From Planctomycetota bacterium (GTDB lineage: Bacteria > Planctomycetota > UBA8742 > UBA2392), in assembly GCA_016722065.1 (NCBI GenBank), contig JADKGX010000001.1, positions 124,001-188,000 of the forward strand: DNA of 64,000 nucleotides, written 5' to 3'. The notes under the pieces were generated by a model. That model did no database searches. It saw only the letters and a list, made by a program, of their open reading frames with translations, and had not been told where the DNA came from. Positions within the stretch are counted from its first letter, which is position 1, and each line of letters opens with the position of its first letter. Position numbers and translations under genes: made by a program. Of this stretch, positions 51,967 through 60,829 are shown in pieces.

Positions 51967-52719
51967 CTACAGCTTGGTCGTAAACTTGAACCGGCGGGCG
52001 CCCTCGGGGTGCTTTAGCGTGATGGCCACGACGATTTCGTCGCCTTCGCCCAACGGCTGCGGTTGTGTCAGCGGATCGCCATTGAGGTATGTGCCGTTGG
52101 TGCTGCGCAGGTCTTCAATGAAGTATGCCGGCCCCTGCGGATAGATGCGGAAGTGCTTTTTGCTGATGGTGGGAATCTGGTACACCGCGTTGGCGGGCGC
52201 TTCCCGGCCGATCACCAACTCGTCTCCTACGTCAAATCGTTTGCCGTCTTCGTCGTCCAGTAGTGCGCCGTTGCTGGCACGGGTCTGGATCTTGGTGACG
52301 TTGACATCGCCGGAAGGCGGGTGGGTTTCGTCTTTCTCTTCTGGTTCGGCGTCGTCGGCAACCGGCTGCAGGTCGCCGCTTTCTGCCTCGCCTTCTTCGC
52401 CACGAATGCGTGTGTGGGCATCCATGCGCTCCACAACATGCACGTCCAGCAGGTCCGCAAGACCACTGCCTTCAAAATGGCGGCGAAGCGCGTCTGGAAC
52501 GCGCACCAGTACTTTGCGGCTACCGGCGTTATCCACCAGCTTCAGGCCGATCAGCTTGAAGCTGTCATCGCCCAGGTTCTTGCACTGGCCGATGTCGATT
52601 TCCAGTTGCGGAAAGGGTTGCTTGAAAAGATCCGGCACACTTTTGTCGATGGCAGACTTAAAGTCCGCATCGCCAGTGACGGAGATCGTCAAGCGATTCC
52701 AGCGCAGTGTGGCCGTCAT
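51967..52719 (-). CDS. STAS-like and FHA domain protein
   Basis: The 250-residue protein combines an N-terminal STAS/anti-sigma-antagonist-like domain (about 10-90, with LEIDIGQCKNLGDDSFKLIGLKL and the following VLVRVPDALRRHFEGSGL) and a C-terminal FHA domain. FHA residues are present: LVIGRE, SKKHFRI and STNGTYLNG (about 165-225). FHA binds phosphothreonine, so the protein could read out kinase signalling. The middle is acidic and disordered. ATG 52719 with AAGGA is preferred over 52743. Confidence 0.87.
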   Translation of the reverse strand: MTATLRWNRLTISVTGDADFKSAIDKSVPDLFKQPFPQLEIDIGQCKNLGDDSFKLIGLKLVDNAGSRKVLVRVPDALRRHFEGSGLADLLDVHVVERMDAHTRIRGEEGEAESGDLQPVADDAEPEEKDETHPPSGDVNVTKIQTRASNGALLDDEDGKRFDVGDELVIGREAPANAVYQIPTISKKHFRIYPQGPAYFIEDLRSTNGTYLNGDPLTQPQPLGEGDEIVVAITLKHPEGARRFKFTTKL

Positions 52720-52961
52720 GAACCCGTTCCTTTGAACCCTCATTTACGCCCATCGCGGCCCGCTTGGCAACGGTGTTGTTTGTGCGTCCGGTAATACCAA
52801 GCGCGCGGCCCGCAAACACTGGATTGAAGCTGGTTTTCGGCAAATCCTCTAAAGCCACCCGCGCCCCAAGCCGATTACTTTGCCATACAAAGTGGCAATC
52901 CGGGCACAGACAGGCCGGACGGATTGCTCCCCCACCGTTCGGCCGCGGGGGTGGGCGGTAC

Positions 52962-52988
52962 TTGCCGCCCGCCCCTGAGTGCTATAGT
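52962..52988 (+). promoter_or_regulatory. Candidate promoter of the ABM gene
   Basis: TTGCCG (52962-52967), 15 bp, TATAGT (52983-52988). A GGGGGAAAC ribosome site and ATG 53003 follow. Confidence 0.45.
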
Positions 52989-53002
52989 GCCGCGGGGGAA
53001 AC

Positions 53003-53311
53003 ATGCTGACTGTGATCGCCACGATTCGCGCCAAGCCCGGAACGGAATTGCGCGCCAAGGAAATCCTGACCTCGCTGGTGAAACCCACGCGCCAGGAAGC
53101 TGGCTGCATAGGCTACGACCTGCACGTGCGCGCGGACCAGCCCGGAACCTTTGTCTTCTATGAAAACTGGGCCAGCGAAGCAGCCCTGGAAGCACACCTC
53201 AAGACCCCCCATGTGCAGAAGGCCTTGAGCACGATGGGCCCGTTTCTGGCCGGAGAGCCTGATATCGGCCGCTTTGAGATGATCAGTAAGCCCGCTGCAA
53301 GCGCGCGTTAA
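53003..53311 (+). CDS. Antibiotic-biosynthesis-monooxygenase-type (ABM) protein
   Basis: The 102-residue protein has the ABM/YgiN ferredoxin-like fold: MLTVIATIRAKPGTELRAKEIL, TRQEAGCIGYDLHV, FVFYENWASEAALEAHLKTPHV. Members act as quinol monooxygenases or small heme/flavin-free oxygenases; the substrate is unknown. It ends with overlapping stop codons with the convergent pyrC (TTAA). Confidence 0.92.
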   Translation: MLTVIATIRAKPGTELRAKEILTSLVKPTRQEAGCIGYDLHVRADQPGTFVFYENWASEAALEAHLKTPHVQKALSTMGPFLAGEPDIGRFEMISKPAASAR

Positions 53312-54615
53312 TCAAACTGGATTTCGCGGCCACGCACGGCGTCGTTGACCTTGCCGTTCTCAAAGACCACCTGTCCGCCCACAATGGTCATGACAGCCCG
53401 GCCGGTCAGCTTTTTGCCGTGCCAGGGCGTCCATCCGCATTTTGTCAGCTGGTCTTCGTTGCGGACCTGGTGCACCTCAAGCGGGTTCACCAGTGCCAAG
53501 TCGGCGTCAAAGCCAACCTCGAGAAAGCCTTTGCCCTTCATGGCGTACACCTGGGCCGGACGCTGGCACATCCACAAAGCCACTTGTTCCAGCGTGCAGT
53601 CGCCACGGTTTGCGGCATCCAGCATCAACGCCAGTGAGTTTTCAACCAGCGGAATGCCCGCCGGTGCCTGCCACACCGGCTTGCGCTTCTCGGCCGGCAG
53701 GTGCGGCGCGTGATCGGTGGCAATGCACGAAATGCGGCCGTCGCGCAAGGCAGCCCACAGGCCGCGGTTGTCGCTTTCGTACTTCAAGGGCGGGTTCATT
53801 TTCAGCCAGGTGCCCTGTTCTTCGGCATCGCGCACGTTGAACAGCAGGTGGTGCGGGCAGGCCTCGCTGGTCACCAGCGTATCGCGCGGGATGAACAGCT
53901 CGCATTCCCGCGCCGTGCTGACATGAAGAATGTGCGCGCGGTGGCCATACTTGCGGGCCAGGTTGACAACCGTCTGCGTCGAGCGAAACGCCGCCTCTAC
54001 GTTGCGCCACTCCGTGTAGCCGCGAATGTCGGTGCGACCGGCAAACTCGTCCTTGCGGGCGCGCAGAAACGCCTCTTCCTCGCAATGGGTGGCAATCACA
54101 CGCCGCTTGTCGGTGTTGGCAAAGATCGCTTCAAGCGCTGCGGGGTCGTCGACCAAAAGGTCGCCTGTGCTGGCGCCCAGAAACGCCTTGATGCCGCAGA
54201 CTCGCCGGGCGGATTGCAGATCGGCCAGGTTGTGGTTGGTGGCACCAATGAAAAAGCCCCAGTTCACACGCGATTTGCGCGCCGCGATGTCGTGCTTGGC
54301 GTCAATCTCGCGCTGGTTGATCGCGTTCGGAATCGTGTTGGGCATTTCCAGAAAGCCCGTCACGCCGCCCTTGGCGCACGCGCGTGAAGCCGTTTCAAGG
54401 TCCTCTTTGTGTGTCAGGCCGGGGTCACGAAAATGCACCTGCGGGTCAATCACGCCCGGAAACAGGTACAGCCCGGTGGCATCAATCACCCGCGCGCCCG
54501 CTGCATCAACGCCAGGTTCAATGCGCGAGATCCAGCGACCGTCGGTGCGCAGGTCGGTCCTTACGAAACGACCGCTGCGAAACACCAGCGCATTGCGGAT
54601 GACGATGGCGGACAT
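53308..54615 (-). CDS. pyrC: Dihydroorotase
   Basis: Dihydroorotase closes carbamoyl-aspartate to dihydroorotate in pyrimidine synthesis. The 435-residue amidohydrolase has the DPQVHFRDPGLTHKEDL block (Gln at the first metal His of the HxH pair), GVTGFLEMPNT, the second metal region THCEEEAF, HILHVSTA and ATDHAPH (metal Asp). The HxH change to QxH also occurs in related dihydroorotases such as those of Bacteroidota, as I recall. It lies at the downstream end of the arg cluster on the same strand. Confidence 0.93.
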   Translation of the reverse strand: MSAIVIRNALVFRSGRFVRTDLRTDGRWISRIEPGVDAAGARVIDATGLYLFPGVIDPQVHFRDPGLTHKEDLETASRACAKGGVTGFLEMPNTIPNAINQREIDAKHDIAARKSRVNWGFFIGATNHNLADLQSARRVCGIKAFLGASTGDLLVDDPAALEAIFANTDKRRVIATHCEEEAFLRARKDEFAGRTDIRGYTEWRNVEAAFRSTQTVVNLARKYGHRAHILHVSTARECELFIPRDTLVTSEACPHHLLFNVRDAEEQGTWLKMNPPLKYESDNRGLWAALRDGRISCIATDHAPHLPAEKRKPVWQAPAGIPLVENSLALMLDAANRGDCTLEQVALWMCQRPAQVYAMKGKGFLEVGFDADLALVNPLEVHQVRNEDQLTKCGWTPWHGKKLTGRAVMTIVGGQVVFENGKVNDAVRGREIQFD

Positions 54616-54626
54616 GGTGGCCTTGC

Positions 54627-54824
54627 TCAGCGGCGCATGCCGCCCAGGTTAACAATGAAAAGAAACAACAGGCCCACGCCAGCAATGCCCAGCCAGATGT
54701 AGTTGGGGGCAACGCCGGACTTATCGGCTGTGTAGAACTCCCACACGATCAACGCGGCAAATACAGGCAGGCTCCACCAGCGGCGGATGACCTTTGGAAT
54801 GGGGCTGCGGCGTTCTTCGCTCAT
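54627..54824 (-). CDS. Small membrane protein in arg-pyr cluster
   Basis: The 65-residue protein starts at ATG 54824 (MSEERRSPIPKVIRRWW). It has two likely transmembrane helices: SLPVFAALIVWEFYTA and YIWLGIAGVGLLFLFIVNLG. It lies 11 bp before pyrC. The longer open frame to 55025 overlaps the P-loop gene and is not used. Function unknown. Confidence 0.65.
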   Translation of the reverse strand: MSEERRSPIPKVIRRWWSLPVFAALIVWEFYTADKSGVAPNYIWLGIAGVGLLFLFIVNLGGMRR

Positions 54825-54883
54825 GGTTCCAGCATGGGTTGCGTGGTCTGCCTTTGCCAGTGCCAGCCTGCGGGGCTTGCCCG

Positions 54884-56050
54884 CTAAACCGGGTTCGTAC
54901 CTTCCGGCCTGGCCCCCACCAGGTCGTTCAACCCCAGCAGCCGGCACACTTCGTCGGCCAGCAGCTCGGCATCGTTGCGTGCGTTGATGGCCTTGATGCC
55001 AAGGCCTTCCACGATGTAACCGCAACCGACTTCGTTATCTGTCACGGGGCCACTGAACAAATCAATGCGTTGGCCGCGTTTATCGAACACGGCCTTTGCG
55101 CCATAGGCACCCACAGGGTCGTTGGCGCACAGAATGTGTACCTTGGTGGCGGCGTAAAGTTCAGCGTCGTCAAAGTACGACATGACGGAATAACCGCCAA
55201 TGATGCCGTCGCCAAGTTCCACCACAACGATATCGGGCTTGTCTTCCCACAGCTCGTTGATGATCGACTTGGCAATCGGCGCAATGCTGTCCACGTCGGC
55301 GGTGCTGGGCAGGCCGCAATCGACGAAACTGAGCGTCATGTCGGCGCCGTGGTCTTCAAAGCTGAACAAGTCCTTGCGTGCGGCAACGCCCGAAAGTTTG
55401 CCTGCATTGACGCGCAGCCCGCGCTGGGAAAGCAACTGGCAAAGGGTGGCACAGACCTTGGTCTTGCCCGCACTCATGCAAGTGCCGCTGACCGCAATGA
55501 TGGGAACCTTGCATTTGGGGTCCAGGTGGTCGTGGGTGGGAATGCTGGAATCAACCAGGTTCAGAATGCGGCCCTTGCGCACGACCTGGCCAACAACTTC
55601 CACTTTCATCGGTGGGCCCAGGTCTTTGTTCACGCCCGTGCAGATGCCAATCACGCCGCCCAGGTTCAACATGTTGATTACGTCGCCAGCCTTGATGGAT
55701 TCAGGCACCTTGCCAACGTAGCCCTTCAGGGCGTTGCGGGCGCCCAGCGCGCCGATGATGTAGTCGTTCTCGAAGATTTTGGCCATGCGGCCTTCTTCAA
55801 GTTCAAGTTCACCGTAGACACTTTTTTCGCCCAGCGATCGCACAACAATCACGTTGCCCACCTCGGCCACCAGGCCGTCGGTGATGATCTGTTCTTCCTT
55901 GTGCAAGTTCAGGCGGTGGCAGACGCTGGCGATTTTGTCGACGCGGATCTGCATGGTTTTGGGACCATTGACCTTGGCGGTTTCCCGCGAGATTGCCGAC
56001 TGGCCGGACTGCTCATTCATCTTCGTGCCCTCGACTGCGTTGAAGTTCAT
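54884..56050 (-). CDS. P-loop protein of unknown function in the arginine cluster
   Basis: The 388-residue protein has a Walker A-like motif GTCMSAGKTKVC (about residue 194), followed by a fold with VVVELGDGIIGGYSV, which could supply acidic catalytic sites. The N-terminal domain (about 30-180) contains an ENDYIIGALGARNALKGYVG block repeated in homologues I recall from planctomycetes but cannot name. AGGAG lies five bases before ATG 56050. The gene sits between argG and pyrC on the same strand, so a role in nucleotide-dependent amino acid or nucleotide metabolism is a fair guess. Confidence 0.72.
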   Translation of the reverse strand: MNFNAVEGTKMNEQSGQSAISRETAKVNGPKTMQIRVDKIASVCHRLNLHKEEQIITDGLVAEVGNVIVVRSLGEKSVYGELELEEGRMAKIFENDYIIGALGARNALKGYVGKVPESIKAGDVINMLNLGGVIGICTGVNKDLGPPMKVEVVGQVVRKGRILNLVDSSIPTHDHLDPKCKVPIIAVSGTCMSAGKTKVCATLCQLLSQRGLRVNAGKLSGVAARKDLFSFEDHGADMTLSFVDCGLPSTADVDSIAPIAKSIINELWEDKPDIVVVELGDGIIGGYSVMSYFDDAELYAATKVHILCANDPVGAYGAKAVFDKRGQRIDLFSGPVTDNEVGCGYIVEGLGIKAINARNDAELLADEVCRLLGLNDLVGARPEGTNPV

Positions 56051-56086
56051 TGTTGCTCCTGCGCGCGCAAATGCGACTGCCTATTG

Positions 56087-56161
56087 TCCACAGATCAACA
56101 CAGATTCACACCGATGCATTCAGGTAACGGATATCTGTGTCACACCGTGTTCATCTGTGGA
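56087..56161. repeat. CACAGAT dyad, copy B
   Basis: 29-nt arms 56087-56115 and 56133-56161 are inverted around a 17-nt loop. It lies between argG and the P-loop gene, 4 bp past the argG stop. Confidence 0.88.
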
Positions 56162-56165
56162 CGAA

Positions 56166-57368
56166 TCACTTGCCCTTTCCCGCCTGGGCGGCGATGCGGC
56201 TTGGGATACTCAGCACTTTGCCAAACCCTGCCGCGTCGGCACCGGACCACAGGCTGAATTCTTCGCCGTACTTGCCGCTGGCTGCGCTCATCAATGAGTG
56301 CGGGCTTGATACACCCCCTACCGCAAACACGCCGTGCTTGATCGTGAGGCTGACATCGCCGGTTACGCGCTGCTGGCTGCTTTCGAGCAACGCCTCAATG
56401 TCCCGCAGCGCCGGGTCAAACGGCTGGCCTTCGTGCAGCATGGTGCCGTAAAAATCGCTGACGTGGTCCTTCCAGAAGCGCTGCCATTTGGTCAGCACCA
56501 GCTTTTCCAGTTCGCGGTGCGCGGCGATCAACATGAGTGCGGCAGGCGCAACAAACGCCACGCGGCCCTTGATGCCGACAATCGTGTCGCCCAAGTGCAC
56601 GCCACGACCAAGCGCGTACTCAAAACCCAGCGTGTTGAGTTTCTCGATCAGCACAATCGGCTTGAGTTTCTCGCCGTCCAGCGCAACCGGCTGGCCTTTG
56701 TCGAAGCTCAGCTTCAGCAGGCGCGGTTTGACGGCGGGGTTGCTCGCGGCGGCCATTTCATAGACTTCGTCGGGCACCACCGTGGCGCTGTCGTGGGTTT
56801 CTTTGCCGCCAATCGTCACGCCCCACATGCCCGCATTGATGCTGTATTGCGTGGTCTTGGCCGGGATTTCGAGGCCGACTTTCTTGAGATAGTCGGTCTC
56901 CTGTTGCCGCGTCAAGCTGTGTTCGCGCACCGGGGCCAGCATCTTCAGGCCGGGCGCAAGCACGTTCATGGCCACATCGAAGCGAATTTGATCGTTGCCC
57001 GCGCCTGTGCTGCCGTGGGCCACGGCGGCGGCTTTGTGTTTCACGGCGTATTCGGCGACCATGCTGGCCTGCACGACGCGTTCTGCGGCCACACAGAGCG
57101 GATACACACCGCCGCGCATGACATTGCCATAGAGCATGAATTTGACGAAGCGGTTGAAGACTTCGGCCTTGCCGTCAAGCACGACGGGGTTTTTGACGCC
57201 GAGCGACTTGGCGCGTTCTTCGGCACGTTTGAAGTCGGCCTCGGTGAAGCCGCCGGTGTCGATCATGACGGTTTCGACGTCATAGCCGTACTTTTCGCGG
57301 ATGAACGGAATGCAGAAGCTCGTATCGAGCCCGCCGGAGTACGCAAGAATGCAGGTTCCATTGCTCAT
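56166..57368 (-). CDS. argG: Argininosuccinate synthase
   Basis: ArgG joins citrulline and aspartate with ATP. The 400-residue protein has the PP-loop AYSGGLDTS near the start, HGSTGAGNDQIRFD, the TIGGKETHDSATV block, and EIPAKTTQYSINAGMWG. ATG 57368 follows GGAG at 6 nt; four residues upstream in frame are not used. Flanked by argH upstream and the P-loop gene downstream, with CACAGAT dyads on both sides. Confidence 0.96.
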   Translation of the reverse strand: MSNGTCILAYSGGLDTSFCIPFIREKYGYDVETVMIDTGGFTEADFKRAEERAKSLGVKNPVVLDGKAEVFNRFVKFMLYGNVMRGGVYPLCVAAERVVQASMVAEYAVKHKAAAVAHGSTGAGNDQIRFDVAMNVLAPGLKMLAPVREHSLTRQQETDYLKKVGLEIPAKTTQYSINAGMWGVTIGGKETHDSATVVPDEVYEMAAASNPAVKPRLLKLSFDKGQPVALDGEKLKPIVLIEKLNTLGFEYALGRGVHLGDTIVGIKGRVAFVAPAALMLIAAHRELEKLVLTKWQRFWKDHVSDFYGTMLHEGQPFDPALRDIEALLESSQQRVTGDVSLTIKHGVFAVGGVSSPHSLMSAASGKYGEEFSLWSGADAAGFGKVLSIPSRIAAQAGKGK

Positions 57369-57392
57369 GTATTGCTCCAACTACGGGTCTCT

Positions 57393-57416
57393 CGCAGAGG
57401 CGCAGAGACGCAGAGA
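57393..57416. repeat. CGCAGAG octamer triple repeat
   Basis: Three direct units CGCAGAGG, CGCAGAGA, CGCAGAGA lie between argG and dyad C. Their period of 8 nt differs from the 10-nt period of the neighbouring dyad. Confidence 0.8.
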
Positions 57417-57425
57417 ACCGCATTA

Positions 57426-57500
57426 ACCACAGATTCACACAGATCAACACAGATCGCAGCGCGAGGATTGCATCTGTGTTCATCTGCGTTCATCTGGGGT
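57426..57500. repeat. CACAGAT dyad, copy C
   Basis: 29-nt arms 57426-57454 and 57472-57500 are inverted around 17 nt, between argH and argG. Confidence 0.88.
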
Positions 57501-57531
57501 TTCAAAGCCGTTCTCCGTGCACCGGTTGTGG

Positions 57532-58983
57532 TCATTCGGAAGTCTTCAGCCAAGTCTTTAACTCTGCCAAACGTTCCAGCACGCGGGCCTTGGCGGTGCC
57601 TGCGTATACTTGCTTGCGCTCGACCAGCGCTTCCAGCGATAGCTCTTTCAACAGTTCCGGTTTCAGGCGCGGGTCTACTGCCGCGAGGTCCTGCGCCGTC
57701 AGGTCGGCAAAGCGCATCTTCTTTTGCTCGACGTACTTCACCAGTCGGCCGGTGATGTCGTGGCCATCGCGGAACGGCACGCCCTGCAGCACAAGCCAGT
57801 CAGCCACGTTCATGGCTTCCATGTAGCCTGCGCCGGAATCGAGATGAGCCTGGATGCGCTCGCGGTTGACCTTGAAGTTTTCCTTGCTGAACACCAGCGC
57901 CATCACGCGCAGGCAGGCCAGAGTCTGGTCGGTTGCATCAAACACCGCTTCCTTATCTTCCTGCAGGTCGCGGTTGTAGGTCATCGGCAGACCTTTAAGG
58001 AGCGTGAACAGTGACATCAGGTGGCCGACAACGCGTCCAGTCTTGCCCCGCACAAGCTCGCAGGCATCGGGGTTCCGCTTCTGCGGCATGATGCTGGAGC
58101 CAGTGGTGACCGCGTCGCCAAGAGTGACGAACCCGAATTCAGACGTAGACCAGAGGATCAGGTCTTCGGCAATGCGAGAAAGTTGCGTCATGCACTTGGC
58201 GCAGGCGTACACGAGATCCAATGCGAAGTCACGGTCAGCAACCGCGTGCAGGGAATTGTGGGAGGGAAATTCGAATGCCCCTATGCTGCGCCCGACTCGA
58301 ATCCGTTTTCGCGCGGATTCGATTGCATCGTCTGTTGTGCCATCGGCTCGTGCCGCCAGTCGCGTCATGTCGACACCAAAGCTGTTGCCGGAGCATGCGC
58401 CGCTTCCCAATGGCGACATCATTCGCGCCTGTGACCATGCATGCATGAACGGAGAGCCTTCACGAACCATCCAGAACCACGCGAGCAATTGGTGTGCAAG
58501 TCTCACTGGCATAGCGCGCTGCAAATGTGTGTATGCCGGCAGAATCACATCAACTTGTTCCGTCGCGCGGGCCAAGACTTGTGCCAACAAGTCCTTTGTG
58601 GCCATGTCGAGTTCATCCGCCCTGCGGGCCGCCCAGACGCGAAAATCCGTCGCGACCTGGTCGTTGCGGCTGCGGCCTGTGTGGAGTTTTTTGCCGGCGT
58701 CGCCGATGAGTTCGGTGAGGCGCGACTCGATGTTCATGTGCACGTCTTCGAGTTCGACCTTCCAGTTGAACTTGCCGCTTTCGATTTCCTTGGTGATGGT
58801 TGTGAAGCCGCTTTGGATGTCTTTGAGTTCTTTTTCGGTCAGGATGCCGATGCGCTGCAGCTCGGCCGCGTAGGCCAGGGAGCCCTGGATGTCTTCCTTC
58901 CACAGGCGCTGGTCAAACGACACCGACTGGCTGAATTCCTGCATCAGCTTGTCGGGTTTGCCGCTGAATCTTCCTGCCCACAT
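57532..58983 (-). CDS. argH: Argininosuccinate lyase
   Basis: ArgH splits argininosuccinate into arginine and fumarate. The 483-residue member of the fumarase/aspartase superfamily has HMNIESRL, the TGRSRNDQVATD block, THLQRAMPV, and the loop signature GSSIMPQKRNPDACEL. ATG 58983 (MWAGRF) has AAGGA five bases upstream and is preferred to ATG 58989 (MNMWAGRF). Upstream lies the hairpin-rich gap to argE. Confidence 0.96.
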   Translation of the reverse strand: MWAGRFSGKPDKLMQEFSQSVSFDQRLWKEDIQGSLAYAAELQRIGILTEKELKDIQSGFTTITKEIESGKFNWKVELEDVHMNIESRLTELIGDAGKKLHTGRSRNDQVATDFRVWAARRADELDMATKDLLAQVLARATEQVDVILPAYTHLQRAMPVRLAHQLLAWFWMVREGSPFMHAWSQARMMSPLGSGACSGNSFGVDMTRLAARADGTTDDAIESARKRIRVGRSIGAFEFPSHNSLHAVADRDFALDLVYACAKCMTQLSRIAEDLILWSTSEFGFVTLGDAVTTGSSIMPQKRNPDACELVRGKTGRVVGHLMSLFTLLKGLPMTYNRDLQEDKEAVFDATDQTLACLRVMALVFSKENFKVNRERIQAHLDSGAGYMEAMNVADWLVLQGVPFRDGHDITGRLVKYVEQKKMRFADLTAQDLAAVDPRLKPELLKELSLEALVERKQVYAGTAKARVLERLAELKTWLKTSE

Positions 58984-58999
58984 GTTCATCCTTCGGTGG

Positions 59000-59327
59000 C
59001 ACAGGCACTGTTGCCTGTGTTTTCCCCGGGGGCTTACGCCCCTCGCCTTGTCTGTCGCCCCTCCGGGGCTTGGTTGCTTTCCTGCGTGTTCCCCGGGCTT
59101 ACGCCCGGGGCTAATCTCTGTCGCCCCCTTTGGGGGCTGTACTGCGACGGCTACCACAGGTGCTTCCTAACGCTTCGCTCTTTCGCTCTTTCGCCCTGTT
59201 GCTCCATCGCTTACGCGATGGGCTGTGACTTGCCTTGTCCTTATCTGAGTGCATCTGTGTCCATCTGTGCATCAATGCCATTGGCCTGTCTTGGCTCCTT
59301 CGCTTACGCGATGGGCTTTGATTTGTG
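59000..59327. repeat. Cluster of GUAA-tetraloop hairpins and a solo CACAGAT arm between argE and argH
   Basis: The gap holds no gene. On the minus-strand transcript, three hairpins share the core GC-GUAA-GC: 59029-59043, 59091-59110 (8-bp stem) and 59205-59220 (6-bp stem), and a shorter one lies near 59300. Other hairpins lie at 59000-59019 and 59123-59137. A single 29-nt CACAGAT arm (about 59243-59271) sits between two near-copies of a CGCTTACGCGATGGGCT segment (59208-59224 and 59300-59316). Confidence 0.75.
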
Positions 59328-60407
59328 CTATGTCTTCAAAAACAGCTCTGCGGTGTTGCGGTAAATGTCGTAGCCCCGGACCAGTTCTTTCTCTTCCAGG
59401 TACTCGTTGGCCGCGTGGCTCAGTTCTGGCTTGCCGGGGCCGATGATCAGGCCCTGGGCCTTTTCGTTCCACCAGGCGTCGCTGACACCGCCAAAGGCCT
59501 GGGTCTTGTCAGTGTTTCCGGCCTTGCAGGCGCATTGCACCAGTTGGTCGCTGGGTTTGCGCACCCACACGCCGAATCGTGCTTTCTCTTTTTCTACGCA
59601 GCTGTGCTGGCTGATTGCGGCCTTTACGCGCTTGATCGTTTCGGCGTTGTCGAGCTGATTAATCGTGCGGCCGTCGATCACCCATTTCACTTCACTGGGC
59701 ACGACGTTTCTTGCCACGCCGCCGTTTGCCATTGTCACGGCCAGTGTGGTGCGGCCCAGCAAATCGTCGCGCTCGGTGAAGCTTTCGTACAGTTCTTCGA
59801 CCTTGAGGATATCGCGCGCGGCCAGGTATATCGCGTTGACGCCCTGCCACGGCCTTGCTGCGTGGGCGCTCTTGCCTGTGGTCTTCATGTCGAGCTTGAA
59901 CATGCCGCGTTCGGCCACGCACACCTGGCAATCCGTGGGCTCGCCGGTGATGCAGCCTTCGAACTCGGGAATCTCGTTGCGAAACACCTCAAAGCCTTCG
60001 CCCTGCACTTCTTCGTCGCAGGTCGGTGCGAACATCAGCGTGCAGGCCGTTTCATCAAACTTCGCGTTCGCCAGCGTGTGCAGCATGCCGATCAAACAGC
60101 CGCCGGCGTCGGATGAGCCCAGCCCGTGGACGCGACCCTGCTCGCGCGCGCCTTCCCAGGGGTCGCGGGTGTAACCCTTGTTGGGCGGCACGGTGTCGGT
60201 GTGGGTGTTCAGCAGCAATCTCTTCCTGCCGGTGCCGCGCCAGGCCAGCAGGTTGCGGCCAGAGTGCTTGTACGCAAACCCAAGTTTTTCAAAGCGCGCC
60301 TTGAACCAGTCCACAACTTTGGCCTCGTTGCCCGACACGCGCTGGATACGCGTGATCTGCGACAGGTCGTCGGCAAGCTGGTCGGAGGTTGTGGCGCTGC
60401 TTGGCAT
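59328..60407 (-). CDS. argE: M20 deacylase, probably acetylornithine deacetylase
   Basis: The 359-residue metallopeptidase-fold enzyme has NTHTDTVPP (metal His, Asp), LGSSDAGGC (bridging Asp), TCDEE (catalytic Glu) and a C-terminal SHAANEY block with metal His. M20 enzymes acting on acetylornithine or succinyl-diaminopimelate are hard to tell apart; the argH-argG neighbours favour ArgE. ATG 60407 (MPSSAT) is preferred over 60446. It is the first gene of the arginine cluster. Confidence 0.88.
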   Translation of the reverse strand: MPSSATTSDQLADDLSQITRIQRVSGNEAKVVDWFKARFEKLGFAYKHSGRNLLAWRGTGRKRLLLNTHTDTVPPNKGYTRDPWEGAREQGRVHGLGSSDAGGCLIGMLHTLANAKFDETACTLMFAPTCDEEVQGEGFEVFRNEIPEFEGCITGEPTDCQVCVAERGMFKLDMKTTGKSAHAARPWQGVNAIYLAARDILKVEELYESFTERDDLLGRTTLAVTMANGGVARNVVPSEVKWVIDGRTINQLDNAETIKRVKAAISQHSCVEKEKARFGVWVRKPSDQLVQCACKAGNTDKTQAFGGVSDAWWNEKAQGLIIGPGKPELSHAANEYLEEKELVRGYDIYRNTAELFLKT

Positions 60408-60445
60408 AGCGGTCTGTCCTGAAGGGGCTTGGACCCTAACGCACA

Positions 60446-60467
60446 ACGACGCCTTTCAAGGCGTCGT
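60446..60467. terminator. Hairpin between the feo operon and argE
   Basis: A perfect 10-bp stem (60446-60455 with 60458-60467, 2-nt loop) lies between the feo operon end and the argE start. It has no U tract. Confidence 0.5.
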
Positions 60468-60660
60468 CTGGGTAACGGGAATCACTCATCCCCGTTCGCC
60501 GGCGCAGTGGAGTCACCCGATTTCGGGGCTCACTCGGCCTGAACACTCAGACCGCGCGGCACTTCCCAAACTTGTCCGCGTCTGCATCAACGCGTCGCGA
60601 ATAGAAATATCGCATTGCGCGGCGCGCGCAATAGTGCAGTTGACAAATTCTTGGTGAAGG

Positions 60661-60825
60661 TCAATTCCGGGCTGACGTTTCCGGCCGAGTTGAAGGCGGG
60701 CAAGTGCCACAGCCACCGCAGCCACCGCCTTTGGCACCGCGTGAAATGCGTAACGTGGCCAGCACACGCCAAGCCGCAAAAGCCAGTGCAAGGCCGATGA
60801 CCGCGATTGTGATGGCCAGTTCCAT
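60661..60825 (-). CDS. FeoB-associated Cys-rich membrane protein
   Basis: The 54-residue product is one of the shortest genes here. It starts MELAITIAVIGLALAFAAWRVL, one transmembrane helix, then has a Cys-rich motif (KGGGCGGCGTCPP) with three closely spaced Cys, then ends. It begins 4 bp after the feoB stop. This is the arrangement of small FeoB-associated Cys-rich proteins (FeoB_associated family), thought to help FeoB gating or metal handling. GGTGGA precedes the ATG. Confidence 0.85.
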   Translation of the reverse strand: MELAITIAVIGLALAFAAWRVLATLRISRGAKGGGCGGCGTCPPSTRPETSARN

Positions 60826-60829
60826 GGCG

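Noticed and set aside
54500..54560. pyrC as an inactive enzyme because the first HxH His reads Gln
   Set aside because: The same QVHFR variant occurs in other dihydroorotases I recall, and all other metal and substrate motifs are intact.
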